DNA of 64,000 bases from Marinobacter goseongensis (GTDB lineage: Bacteria; Pseudomonadota; Gammaproteobacteria; Pseudomonadales; Oleiphilaceae): assembly GCF_023156235.1 (NCBI RefSeq), contig NZ_JAKZAI010000002.1, positions 220,090-284,089 of the forward strand, given 5' to 3'. The notes under the pieces are model-generated. The model saw only the letters and a program-made list of their open reading frames with translations, was not told where the DNA came from and made no database searches. The position numbers were made by a program, and so were the translations under genes. Below, piece after piece: positions 47,259-54,929 of the stretch (position 1 is the first letter of the stretch; each line of letters starts with the position of its first letter).

Positions 47259-47983
47259 TGCGTGCCCCCCTCTGCAGACTGGCCTTCATCCTCTTCCTGC
47301 TCATCCGTATCAGTTTGGGCACCGGCTTCGTTGGCGGCGTTCACCATGCCCTGAGCGACACTGCCGTCAAAATCGGCGATCGCAAAGGTGCGCACCATTT
47401 CCCCGAACCGCTCATGCTCCAGTGTCACTTCGATCCCGACCGGCATCGGGATGTCGGGGCGCGCACCCTGGGTGAGATTGGCCATGGCCTCTTCTGTCGG
47501 CCAGCCGTCGCTCCAGCTGCGTTCGTTATCAAGGAAACGGATTTCGAAGGCGGTTACATCGGCCAGCACGAGCACATCCTCGCTGTTGTCTTCCTGGCCC
47601 CGATCAACGGTACGCCACTGCCTGCGCCGGAGTTCCTCACCGGTATACTCCCAGGCCGCCCTTTGCAAGGAGCTACGGCGGGTTCCCAGTGGGTTTCGCC
47701 AGCCCTGGCGCGTCAGCACCAGGTCAAACTCATCCTCGCGACTGGTCAGGGCGGGCTGATAGTCACCGAACATATCCCGTGCCGGCCGATTCACCAGCTG
47801 AGTGAGATCACGCTCCAGCAGCAGCATGGTCCGTTGCAGCTGATCGAACGCATCGCCGGCCTCGTTTACCCGATCCCGGGACAATATCACGCCATTGAGC
47901 ACCTGCCAGACACCCAGGCCGATCACCGCGGTGATGGCAACCGCAATCAGCACCTCCATCAGTGTAAAACCCTTCTGGCTCAT
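47255..47983 (-). CDS. gspJ: Type II secretion minor pseudopilin GspJ
   Basis: The 242-residue protein begins MSQKGFTLMEVLIAVAI, a type IV prepilin cleavage motif (G before F, Glu at +5 of the mature protein). The middle region has LLERDLTQLVNRPARD, typical of GspJ. It joins GspI and GspK at the pseudopilus tip. The C-terminus is acidic and Glu-rich. It overlaps gspI by 1 nt and gspK by 4 nt. Confidence 0.92.
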   Translation of the reverse strand: MSQKGFTLMEVLIAVAITAVIGLGVWQVLNGVILSRDRVNEAGDAFDQLQRTMLLLERDLTQLVNRPARDMFGDYQPALTSREDEFDLVLTRQGWRNPLGTRRSSLQRAAWEYTGEELRRRQWRTVDRGQEDNSEDVLVLADVTAFEIRFLDNERSWSDGWPTEEAMANLTQGARPDIPMPVGIEVTLEHERFGEMVRTFAIADFDGSVAQGMVNAANEAGAQTDTDEQEEDEGQSAEGGTQ

Positions 47984-48357
47984 CAGCTCTCTCCGATGAA
48001 GGCAGACAGGGTGTGCACCGGAAGCGGGTCACTGCCATTATCGCGGAATCGGGCTACTGTGACTTCTACACGCCGCATGGTGGGTTCTTCGGTGGCGAGT
48101 ACTGCGGTCGTGACCTGCCAGCGGAACGGGCCATAATCGAGATCGCTCGAATTTTCGGAGATACCGGGCAACGCTTCGCTGAGGCGGAGTTCGTTGATTC
48201 GATTGTCGGCAATCCAGCCGGCAAACGTCTTGTCGCGGATACGCTCGAAACTGGCAATGTACTGACTGCCCACTTCAGCGGCAGCGGTGGCGATCAATCC
48301 GAACACCAACAGTGCAACCAGTACTTCTATAAGGGTGAATCCACGCTGACGGTTCAT
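47983..48357 (-). CDS. gspI: Type II secretion minor pseudopilin GspI
   Basis: The 124-residue protein begins MNRQRGFTLIEVLVALLVFG, a canonical prepilin leader processed by the GspO/PilD peptidase (not in the window). The rest matches small GspI proteins, including AGWIADNRINELRL. It overlaps gspH by 4 nt and gspJ by 1 nt, consistent with one transcript. Confidence 0.92.
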   Translation of the reverse strand: MNRQRGFTLIEVLVALLVFGLIATAAAEVGSQYIASFERIRDKTFAGWIADNRINELRLSEALPGISENSSDLDYGPFRWQVTTAVLATEEPTMRRVEVTVARFRDNGSDPLPVHTLSAFIGES

Positions 48358-48884
48358 TCGTCCTCCCCGTCACCACCGGGTTTGCGCCATTCCAGGGCCG
48401 AGAGGCCGTCAGACGCCAGCACGTGCATATAGGAACTGTCAGCGCCTATGGTGAATTCCACTTCGAAAGGTGTGGTTTCCCCGCTGGAGAAAAACACGAT
48501 ATCCGGACGAAGCCGGTCTTCCTCGGACGCCAGGCGGGGCGTATTGCTCTCGATATATTCCGTCAGCACCAGCCATTCCGGGTAATTGCGCTCACGAAAC
48601 ATCTGCTCAGTGGTCTCGGTCCATTCGTTGGCGCGCTCGTCGAGGATGACAAAGCGGTATCCGTCTTCTTCCAGTAGCAGCCCCAGTTCGATGTTGTTCA
48701 GCACCGCCTGCTCGGACGCTGTCTGCATCAGCAGATAGGTTTCCCGCACATGGTTCTGCAACTCTCGCTGCTGAGACCCGCCCCCGAGATTCAGCACCGC
48801 CAGTGCGGCAAGAAGTCCCACCACAACCAGCACGACCAGAATCTCGATGAGCGTAAAGCCCGAGGCGGGTGCCCGTCTAACCAC
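48354..48884 (-). CDS. gspH: Type II secretion minor pseudopilin GspH
   Basis: The 176-residue protein has the prepilin motif SGFTLIEILVVLVVVG and a beta-rich GspH domain with the family's FVILDERANEWTE-type segment. It links the pseudopilus tip to the GspG shaft. It lies 6 nt downstream of gspG and overlaps gspI by 4 nt. Confidence 0.9.
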   Translation of the reverse strand: MVRRAPASGFTLIEILVVLVVVGLLAALAVLNLGGGSQQRELQNHVRETYLLMQTASEQAVLNNIELGLLLEEDGYRFVILDERANEWTETTEQMFRERNYPEWLVLTEYIESNTPRLASEEDRLRPDIVFFSSGETTPFEVEFTIGADSSYMHVLASDGLSALEWRKPGGDGEDE

Positions 48885-48890
48885 AGTTCA

Positions 48891-49370
48891 TCAATCCCTG
48901 GCTTTCCAGACACTGATATCAGCGGCGTCGCCGTCACCGCCATCCAGGCCGTCGGATCCGAAAGAGTAGAGATCATAAGGGCCTTCCCTGCCAGGGCTGA
49001 TGTATTGATATTCGCTCCCCCAGGGATCTTCCGGAACGCTCTTGAGGTAGCCGTCCGGGTTCCAGTTTTTTGGCTCAGGGCTGCCACTGGGCTGTGTCAC
49101 CAGCGCCCGCAGCCCTTGCTGCGTGGACGGATAATGACTGTTATCAAGACGATACAGATCCAGTGCGTTGGCAATGTTGCTCAGCTGGGTTTCTGCAACC
49201 GTCACTTTGGCTTGATCACTGCGCCCCATGATGTTGGGAGCAACGATTGCTACCAGAAGACCGAGAATGACCATCACCACCATGATTTCGATGAGGGTGA
49301 AGCCGTTCTGTGGGCGCCGACCATGCGCCAGTGGTCGATTGACTTGAGGTTTCATTACTGTGCTCGTCAT
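48891..49370 (-). CDS. gspG: Type II secretion major pseudopilin GspG
   Basis: The 159-residue protein is the main pseudopilus subunit. It has the prepilin motif NGFTLIEIMVVMVILGLLVAIVAPNI, a long N-terminal helix, and the conserved C-terminal region with LDNSHYPSTQQGLRALV, KSVPEDPWGSEYQYISPG and SFGSDG, which carry the calcium site of GspG. A second ATG at 49355 is possible; neither has a strong ribosome binding site. There is a 50-nt gap from gspF. Confidence 0.95.
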   Translation of the reverse strand: MTSTVMKPQVNRPLAHGRRPQNGFTLIEIMVVMVILGLLVAIVAPNIMGRSDQAKVTVAETQLSNIANALDLYRLDNSHYPSTQQGLRALVTQPSGSPEPKNWNPDGYLKSVPEDPWGSEYQYISPGREGPYDLYSFGSDGLDGGDGDAADISVWKARD

Positions 49371-49420
49371 TTGAGGGGCTCTCTTTCCATTTTCCGTTGT
49401 CTTGGGGATTCGGCGTCGGA

Positions 49421-50635
49421 TCAGCCGACCAGATTACTCATATTGAGAATCGGCAGCATGATGGCCAGTACAATGATCAGTACCACCACACCCATAAACA
49501 GCAACATCATTGGCTCGAACAAACCGACGATGGCGGCAATTTTCGATTGCAGGGTGTTTTCCTGCATCCGTGCAGTGCGCTCCAGCATACTGTCCAGTTC
49601 GCCGCTGGCCTCGCCACTGGCAATCATGTGCAACATCATCGGCGGAAAATAGCCGGTCTGGTCGAGCGAGCGGTGCAGTGAGCCGCCCTCGCTGACTTTC
49701 CGAGCAGCGTCCCGCAACTCCTGCCGGAGATAGTCGTTCGACAGCACCTCCCCGGCTATGCGCATGGCATCCACCAGAGGCACACCACTGGTGGTGAGGA
49801 TGCTGAGCGTACTGGCGTAACGGGCGGTGTTCACACCCCGCACCATACCGGCGAACAAGGGCATGTTCAGCAAGCTGCGATGAAATTTCAGTTTGAATGC
49901 GGGCTTACGCAAAGCAACGCGAAACGCAACAACCCCCAACACGATCAATATAAGAAGATAGACACCATAATTGCCCAGAAATTCCGACACTGTCAGCATC
50001 GCCACGGTGAGTCCCGGCAGATCCTGACCCTGCCGGACAAACACTTCGATAATGTCGGGCACCACATAGGTGAGCAGGAACACCACGATAGCGATCGCCA
50101 CCACACTCAGAATGATGGGGTATATGGCAGCGAGCTGGATTTTCTGTCGCGCCTCCTGACGGGCCTCGGTGTAATCCGCCAGCCGGTTGAGCACCAGATC
50201 AAGGTGCCCCGCGTGCTCACCGGCGGCCACGGTCGACCGGTACAGCCGCGGAAACGCGCGCGGAAACTCACCAAGACTGTCGGCCAGACTGTAACCTTCC
50301 ATGACTTTGGCCCGGATCGCAATCAGCATGCCGCGGATGCGCGGTTTGGAGGACTGCTGCGCCGCGGCCGACATCGCCTGCTCAATGGGAATGCCGGACT
50401 GAATCAGAGTGGCCAGTTGGCGGGTAACCAGCGCAAGGTCGGCGGCCGCCAGCGAGCCGCGGCTGCTTAACGGGTTGCGGCTGCGGGCCTGTTTTTCGGC
50501 GGCAGGCTCTACCGCCAGAGGAGTCAGGCCCCGCTCTCGAAGCTGCTGACGGACCGCTCTGGGGGCGTCTGCCTCTAGCACACCGTGCTTCTGTTTGCCT
50601 CGGGCGTCCAGCGCCTTGTACTCGAATGCCGGCAT
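49421..50635 (-). CDS. gspF: Type II secretion inner-membrane platform protein GspF
   Basis: The 404-residue polytopic protein has the two GspF/PilC domains and three membrane helices. Typical stretches include LATLIQSGIPIEQAMSAAAQQ, GEHAGHLDLVLNRLADYTEARQ and ASGEASGELDSMLERTARMQE. It forms the core of the inner-membrane platform that couples GspE to pilus assembly. It starts 4 nt after gspE. Confidence 0.95.
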   Translation of the reverse strand: MPAFEYKALDARGKQKHGVLEADAPRAVRQQLRERGLTPLAVEPAAEKQARSRNPLSSRGSLAAADLALVTRQLATLIQSGIPIEQAMSAAAQQSSKPRIRGMLIAIRAKVMEGYSLADSLGEFPRAFPRLYRSTVAAGEHAGHLDLVLNRLADYTEARQEARQKIQLAAIYPIILSVVAIAIVVFLLTYVVPDIIEVFVRQGQDLPGLTVAMLTVSEFLGNYGVYLLILIVLGVVAFRVALRKPAFKLKFHRSLLNMPLFAGMVRGVNTARYASTLSILTTSGVPLVDAMRIAGEVLSNDYLRQELRDAARKVSEGGSLHRSLDQTGYFPPMMLHMIASGEASGELDSMLERTARMQENTLQSKIAAIVGLFEPMMLLFMGVVVLIIVLAIMLPILNMSNLVG

Positions 50636-50639
50636 GAAA

Positions 50640-52148
50640 TTATTGGCTCCGGTGGGTTACGCGAAGAACTTCTTCTACCGTCGTTACGCCATCCAGAATC
50701 TTTTTGACACCGTCAGCGTGAATGCTGGGGCCCGACCGGCGCGCTTCTCGCTCCAGATCCAGCTCCCCTGCCCGTTTGTGGATCAGCGCACTGATCTCAT
50801 CGGTAATCTCCACCACCTCATAAATACCAATACGCCCCCGGTACCCAAGCTGGTTGCAGTGCTCACATCCGGTGGCGCGGAAAATCATCGGTGGGTTGTC
50901 ACTCTCAAGCTGGAGGAAATCGCAATGCTCCTGGGTGGGCACGTAAGGCTCCCGGCATTCTTTGCACAACACCCTGACCAGACGCTGAGCCACGATTCCC
51001 ACCAGACTCGAAGAGATCAGGAATGGCTCAATGCCCATATCCATCAATCGGGTTATGGCACCAACCGCCGTGTTGGTGTGTAACGTGGAAAGTACCAGGT
51101 GGCCAGTCAAGCTGGCCTGAACAGCGATTTCAGCAGTTTCCAGATCGCGGATCTCACCAATCATCACCACATCGGGATCCTGGCGCAGAATTGCCCGCAG
51201 GCCCCTAGCGAACGTCATATCCACCTTGGTGTTGACCTGGGTTTGCCCGATGCCCGGCAAATCGTATTCAATGGGGTCTTCCACGGTGAGGATATTGCGG
51301 CTGCGATCATTGATCTCCAGCAACGATGCATACAACGTTGTGGACTTACCGGAGCCGGTCGGACCGGTGACCAGCATGATGCCATACGGGCGATGGATCA
51401 GCTTGCGCAACACCGTGAGATCGCGACCCTCCATGCCGAGCGATTCAAGGTGGATATTGCCGGCCTGTTTGTCCAGCAGTCGCAGCACCACCCGCTCGCC
51501 GCTTGAGGACGGCATGGTCGACACACGGATGTCTACTTCACGCCCGGCAACCCGCAGCGCAATCCGGCCATCCTGAGGCAGACGCTTCTCGGCAATATCC
51601 AGCTTTGCCATGACCTTGATACGCGACACCAACAATGGTGCCAGCGCCCGCTTCGGTTGCACCACTTCCCTCAGCACGCCGTCCACGCGGAACCGCACCA
51701 CCAGGCGTTTCTCGTAGGTTTCGATGTGAACGTCCGACGCGTTGGTTTTCACCGCTTCGGTGAGGATGGCGTTGATCAGCCGGATGATCGGGGCGTCGTC
51801 TTCCTGTTCCAGCAGATCCTCGGTTTCGGGCACAGAATCCGCGAGCGACGCCAGGTCCATGTCATCACCTATCCCCTCCACCATCTGCATGGCTTCGGCG
51901 GAATCGTTCTGATACGCCGCGTTCAGCGCGGCATCGAAACGTTCCGGATCAATTCTGGAAAAACGCGCACGACCGCCGCTGATCCGGTTCGCCTCTGCCA
52001 GAGCGGAATGCCCCGCGCCCGGGCGCACCAGAATGACCGCCTCACCCTGATCGTCCCGGGTAAGAATCACACCGTTGCGCTTGGCAAAGGCGAAGGGAAG
52101 ACGGCCCAGCGGAGCATCCTGCGGCTGAAGTTCGTGATCTGTGTTCAA
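50640..52148 (-). CDS. gspE: Type II secretion ATPase GspE
   Basis: The 502-residue secretion ATPase has the Walker A motif GPTGSGKSTT (about residue 265), the Asp box, Walker B-type VVMIGEIRDLETAEIAVQ, the His box and a zinc-binding tetracysteine region (CKECREPY and CEHCNQLG). It powers pseudopilus extension from the cytoplasmic side. It is first in the leftward gspEFGHIJKLM series. The gene begins 193 nt from the divergent gspC. Confidence 0.96.
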   Translation of the reverse strand: MNTDHELQPQDAPLGRLPFAFAKRNGVILTRDDQGEAVILVRPGAGHSALAEANRISGGRARFSRIDPERFDAALNAAYQNDSAEAMQMVEGIGDDMDLASLADSVPETEDLLEQEDDAPIIRLINAILTEAVKTNASDVHIETYEKRLVVRFRVDGVLREVVQPKRALAPLLVSRIKVMAKLDIAEKRLPQDGRIALRVAGREVDIRVSTMPSSSGERVVLRLLDKQAGNIHLESLGMEGRDLTVLRKLIHRPYGIMLVTGPTGSGKSTTLYASLLEINDRSRNILTVEDPIEYDLPGIGQTQVNTKVDMTFARGLRAILRQDPDVVMIGEIRDLETAEIAVQASLTGHLVLSTLHTNTAVGAITRLMDMGIEPFLISSSLVGIVAQRLVRVLCKECREPYVPTQEHCDFLQLESDNPPMIFRATGCEHCNQLGYRGRIGIYEVVEITDEISALIHKRAGELDLEREARRSGPSIHADGVKKILDGVTTVEEVLRVTHRSQ

Positions 52149-52341
52149 GGTCGTCCTCGTTTTTGTTGCCAGGTGCGGAAAGTTTGTCTCCGTAAACCCT
52201 TTTTATTCAATTGATTCCGAAAGGCTACCATAGGATATGGAACCGCTGAATAACTCTATACACTATACTGCCATTTAAGCCTTTCAGTCTGATAACCTGT
52301 GGACTTTTTACAGGGTCGTAAATACACAGCCGGGACACCCC

Positions 52342-53001
52342 ATGCCTTTGAACAATACCCGCCTTCCCCTGCTTCTTGCTGTCATTGTTGCAGCAGCCAT
52401 GATTGGCCTGACGTCATGGCAAGCATATCGTTTCTGGCAGTCTGAAAACCAACGGGAGCGTCAGCAACTCGCCGAATCGGCCAGTAGCACCGCCGTCGCT
52501 GATAAAGACACTACGCCGGAGGTGAAACTGGCCTCACTTGACCTGTTCGGGGTTGCGGGTGAGAGTGCAACGCCCACGGAACTGAATACGGAAAACCTTC
52601 CCGAGACCAATCTTCGCCTGTTCCTGCGCGGCGTGCTTGCCGCCGAGGGTGAGTTTCCGGGCAGCGCGCTGATCGAAGATGATAAAAGCACTACCGAAGC
52701 GTACCTGGTCGGTGATGAGCTGCCGGGCAACGCCAAACTCCGTTCAGTTCATGCCAACCGGGTGATCATTGAACGCGGTGGCAAACTCGAGAACCTGTAT
52801 TTCCCGGAGGGCGATGATCGCAGCGGCCTGAGCGTCGCCACCAGTAACGATATGGAATCCCCGGATGATGGTTCGTCCGCAGCACCGTCCGCCAGTCCCT
52901 CACCCGGCAATGCGAGCCCGACCAGCGACGACCAGCGCCGGGAAGAAATACGCCGCCGCCTTGAACAACTCCGCGAACGCCTGCGGAACAACAACAGCTG
53001 A
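52342..53001 (+). CDS. gspC: Type II secretion protein GspC
   Basis: The 219-residue protein has one N-terminal transmembrane helix (LPLLLAVIVAAAMIGLTSW) and a periplasmic homology region (LFLRGVLAAEGEFPGSALIEDD, then NAKLRSVHANRVIIERGGKLENLYFP) that contacts the GspD secretin. It ends in a Ser/Pro-rich and then Arg-rich tail instead of a PDZ or coiled-coil domain. It is divergent from gspE, and gspD is not next to it, unlike the common gspCD order. It precedes a LapG-like gene by 8 nt. Confidence 0.85.
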   Translation: MPLNNTRLPLLLAVIVAAAMIGLTSWQAYRFWQSENQRERQQLAESASSTAVADKDTTPEVKLASLDLFGVAGESATPTELNTENLPETNLRLFLRGVLAAEGEFPGSALIEDDKSTTEAYLVGDELPGNAKLRSVHANRVIIERGGKLENLYFPEGDDRSGLSVATSNDMESPDDGSSAAPSASPSPGNASPTSDDQRREEIRRRLEQLRERLRNNNS

Positions 53002-53009
53002 TACCCCTC

Positions 53010-53666
53010 ATGGAGACAGCAGCCCTTCCAATTCGCCGCTGTCGTCTCCTGCTTCCCTTGCTGCTACTCGTCTCCACCGTGGCCGCCTTCGAAATAGGCG
53101 AGCAACTGATGGACTATGTCCGCAAGGAATTCGGAAGCGAAGCGTACAGCCGTCTGGATAACTGGCAGAACCTTCACCGACTGGCTGCCAGAGCCCCGGT
53201 TGAGCGGCAACTTCGGTTGGTTAACACATTTTTCAACCGCGTACGTTTTGTGAATGACATCGAGCATTGGGGTCAGGAAGACTATTGGGCCACGCCAGTC
53301 GAATTGCTTACCACCAACGGTGGGGACTGCGAGGACTTTTCCATCGCCAAGTACCTGACCCTGAAATCCATGGGTGTACCGGATGAGCAGCTACGCATTG
53401 TCTACGTCAAGGCCCTGGAGCTGAACCAGGCGCACATGGTGCTGGCCTGGTACCCGGAACCCGATGCGGACCCGCTGATCCTCGATAACCTGATCAATGA
53501 GATCAAGCCCGCATCGCAGCGTCCGGATCTGGAGCCGGTATACAGTTTCAATGGCGGTGGTCTGTGGCTCAACCGCTCGGGCGGACAGCAGCAGCGAATC
53601 GGAGAAGCCGAAAAACTCGAGCACTGGCAGGACGTCAACCGGCGACTGATTAACGCCTTGCGCTAG
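53010..53666 (+). CDS. LapG-like periplasmic transglutaminase-fold cysteine protease
   Basis: The 218-residue protein belongs to the bacterial transglutaminase-like cysteine peptidases (BTLCP, DUF920). It has a signal-anchor-like N-terminus and the triad C107 in GGDCEDFS, H142 in NQAHMVL and D159 in ILDNL. In Pseudomonas LapG cleaves a surface adhesin when the c-di-GMP receptor LapD releases it. Neither LapD nor an adhesin is encoded here. Its placement 8 nt after gspC suggests co-expression with the secretion system; whether it processes a T2SS substrate or an adhesin is open. Confidence 0.82.
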   Translation: METAALPIRRCRLLLPLLLLVSTVAAFEIGEQLMDYVRKEFGSEAYSRLDNWQNLHRLAARAPVERQLRLVNTFFNRVRFVNDIEHWGQEDYWATPVELLTTNGGDCEDFSIAKYLTLKSMGVPDEQLRIVYVKALELNQAHMVLAWYPEPDADPLILDNLINEIKPASQRPDLEPVYSFNGGGLWLNRSGGQQQRIGEAEKLEHWQDVNRRLINALR

Positions 53667-53687
53667 CGCTCCCCGGCACTGGAGAGA

Positions 53688-53726
53688 TTGTCGTTTTTTC
53701 AACAGTTTTTGCTATACTGTGAAAAA
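53688..53726 (+). promoter_or_regulatory. Promoter/operator of the toxin-antitoxin pair
   Basis: TTGTCG (53688-53693) and TATACT (53713-53718) resemble -35 and -10 boxes with a rather long 19-bp spacer. The -10 is flanked and overlapped by an imperfect inverted repeat (TTTTTCAACAGT at 53695-53706 and ACTGTGAAAAA at 53716-53726). An operator overlapping the promoter is what an autoregulating antitoxin would need. Confidence 0.45.
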
Positions 53727-53748
53727 GCAACACAACGTCGGAGGTGTT

Positions 53749-54114
53749 ATGACTGTCGCATCCAACACCAGACCACAGATCAACGATCGGGCTCTGCTCG
53801 GGAAAGCCCTGGTGAACGCCGGCAAAGCCCTCGGTCTTACTCAGGCCGAGGTGGCTGATATCGTGGGTCGCAACCGCTCCGGCCTGCTGCGCGACGGCAT
53901 CGACCCCTCCAGCAAAGCCGGCGAGCTGGCGCTGCTGCTGATTCGCCTCTATCGCAGTGTGTATGCGCTGATGGGCGGCGACCAGAGCGCCATGAAGCAC
54001 TGGCTGGCTACGGAAAACCGGTACTTCGATGAGGTACCACGGGACATGATTCGCACCGCAGAGGGGTTGGTGCGGGTTCTTCATTATCTGGATGCGATGC
54101 GGGGCAAGATTTGA
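53749..54114 (+). CDS. Xre/MbcA/ParS-type antitoxin
   Basis: The 121-residue protein has a Xre-like helix-turn-helix (ALGLTQAEVADIVGRNRSGLLRD, about 27-50) and the C-terminal DUF2384-type domain with LYRSVYALMGGDQSAMKHWLATENRYF and GLVRVLHYLDAMRG. It should neutralise the RES toxin encoded by the next gene and repress their operon. GGAGG lies 4 nt before the ATG. The stop overlaps the toxin start by 4 nt. Confidence 0.85.
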   Translation: MTVASNTRPQINDRALLGKALVNAGKALGLTQAEVADIVGRNRSGLLRDGIDPSSKAGELALLLIRLYRSVYALMGGDQSAMKHWLATENRYFDEVPRDMIRTAEGLVRVLHYLDAMRGKI

Positions 54115-54905
54115 ACCTGACGGACCGCATCCATGGCGAGCTCTCGGCGCTGCAGGGCAAGATTTACCGCGTGGTGGAATCCCAGGAAGAGATTGCAACC
54201 ACACAGCTGGTCGACAGCACATCGGAACAGATACGTCTGGAGGAAATGCTTGAGCTCAGCAAGCCCCGCCGACCGGAAGGCACCGATGGGCTTCACTACC
54301 TGCTGGCAACCCCGTTCCGGTATCCACCACTGAAGTACGGCTCTCGCTATGGGCGCCCTTTCGAGAAAAGCCTGTTTTACGGCGCCATGAGCGTCAACAC
54401 CGCGCTGGCGGAGTCGGCGTTCTATCGGTTCGTGTTCATCAATGACATGGCCACGCCCTACCCCAAACCTCTGAAAACCCAGCACGCCCTGTTTGCCACC
54501 CGAATGCGCACCGATAGAGGCCTTCGCCTGCAGGACAGAGCCTGGGAGGATCTCCATGAGGCCCTCACCGATCCGGGCAGTTACGATGCCTGCCAGAGCC
54601 TGGGGACACAGATGCGGGAAACCGGGGTTGAGGCCTTTCAGTTTCTGTCTGCCCGCGCCCGCCAGGCAGGCCTTTACCGGCTGCCGTACGGATCGTCCCA
54701 TGGTCTGGATGGGGTGAATGCAGGCCTGTTCACACCCCGCGCCCTCAAAGACAGCAAGCCCCTGACACGCTGCCGCCTGATCATTATCGCCGACAGTACA
54801 ACGGTATCTATGAGCCTGACCAACGAAGACGGGCAGAAATCCGCATCGGAATTCCGGCAGGAGACGTTTCTGGTAGATGGCGTATTGCCCCACCCGGCGA
54901 GTTGA
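54111..54905 (+). CDS. RES-domain toxin
   Basis: The 264-residue protein has the RES fold, related to ADP-ribosyltransferases and NAD-degrading toxins. It has an early IYRVVES region, the conserved Arg in GSRYGRP, a Tyr and Glu in FYGAMSVNTALAESAFYR, and a C-terminal DSKPLTRCRLIIIAD. RES toxins deplete NAD+ and stop growth. The start is probably TTG at 54111, overlapping the antitoxin stop by 4 nt, giving the antitoxin-first order typical of these pairs. It converges with the formate dehydrogenase gene. Confidence 0.85.
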   Translation: MNLTDRIHGELSALQGKIYRVVESQEEIATTQLVDSTSEQIRLEEMLELSKPRRPEGTDGLHYLLATPFRYPPLKYGSRYGRPFEKSLFYGAMSVNTALAESAFYRFVFINDMATPYPKPLKTQHALFATRMRTDRGLRLQDRAWEDLHEALTDPGSYDACQSLGTQMRETGVEAFQFLSARARQAGLYRLPYGSSHGLDGVNAGLFTPRALKDSKPLTRCRLIIIADSTTVSMSLTNEDGQKSASEFRQETFLVDGVLPHPAS

Positions 54906-54929
54906 GACGGCAGACCGGTAACGGTTGTG

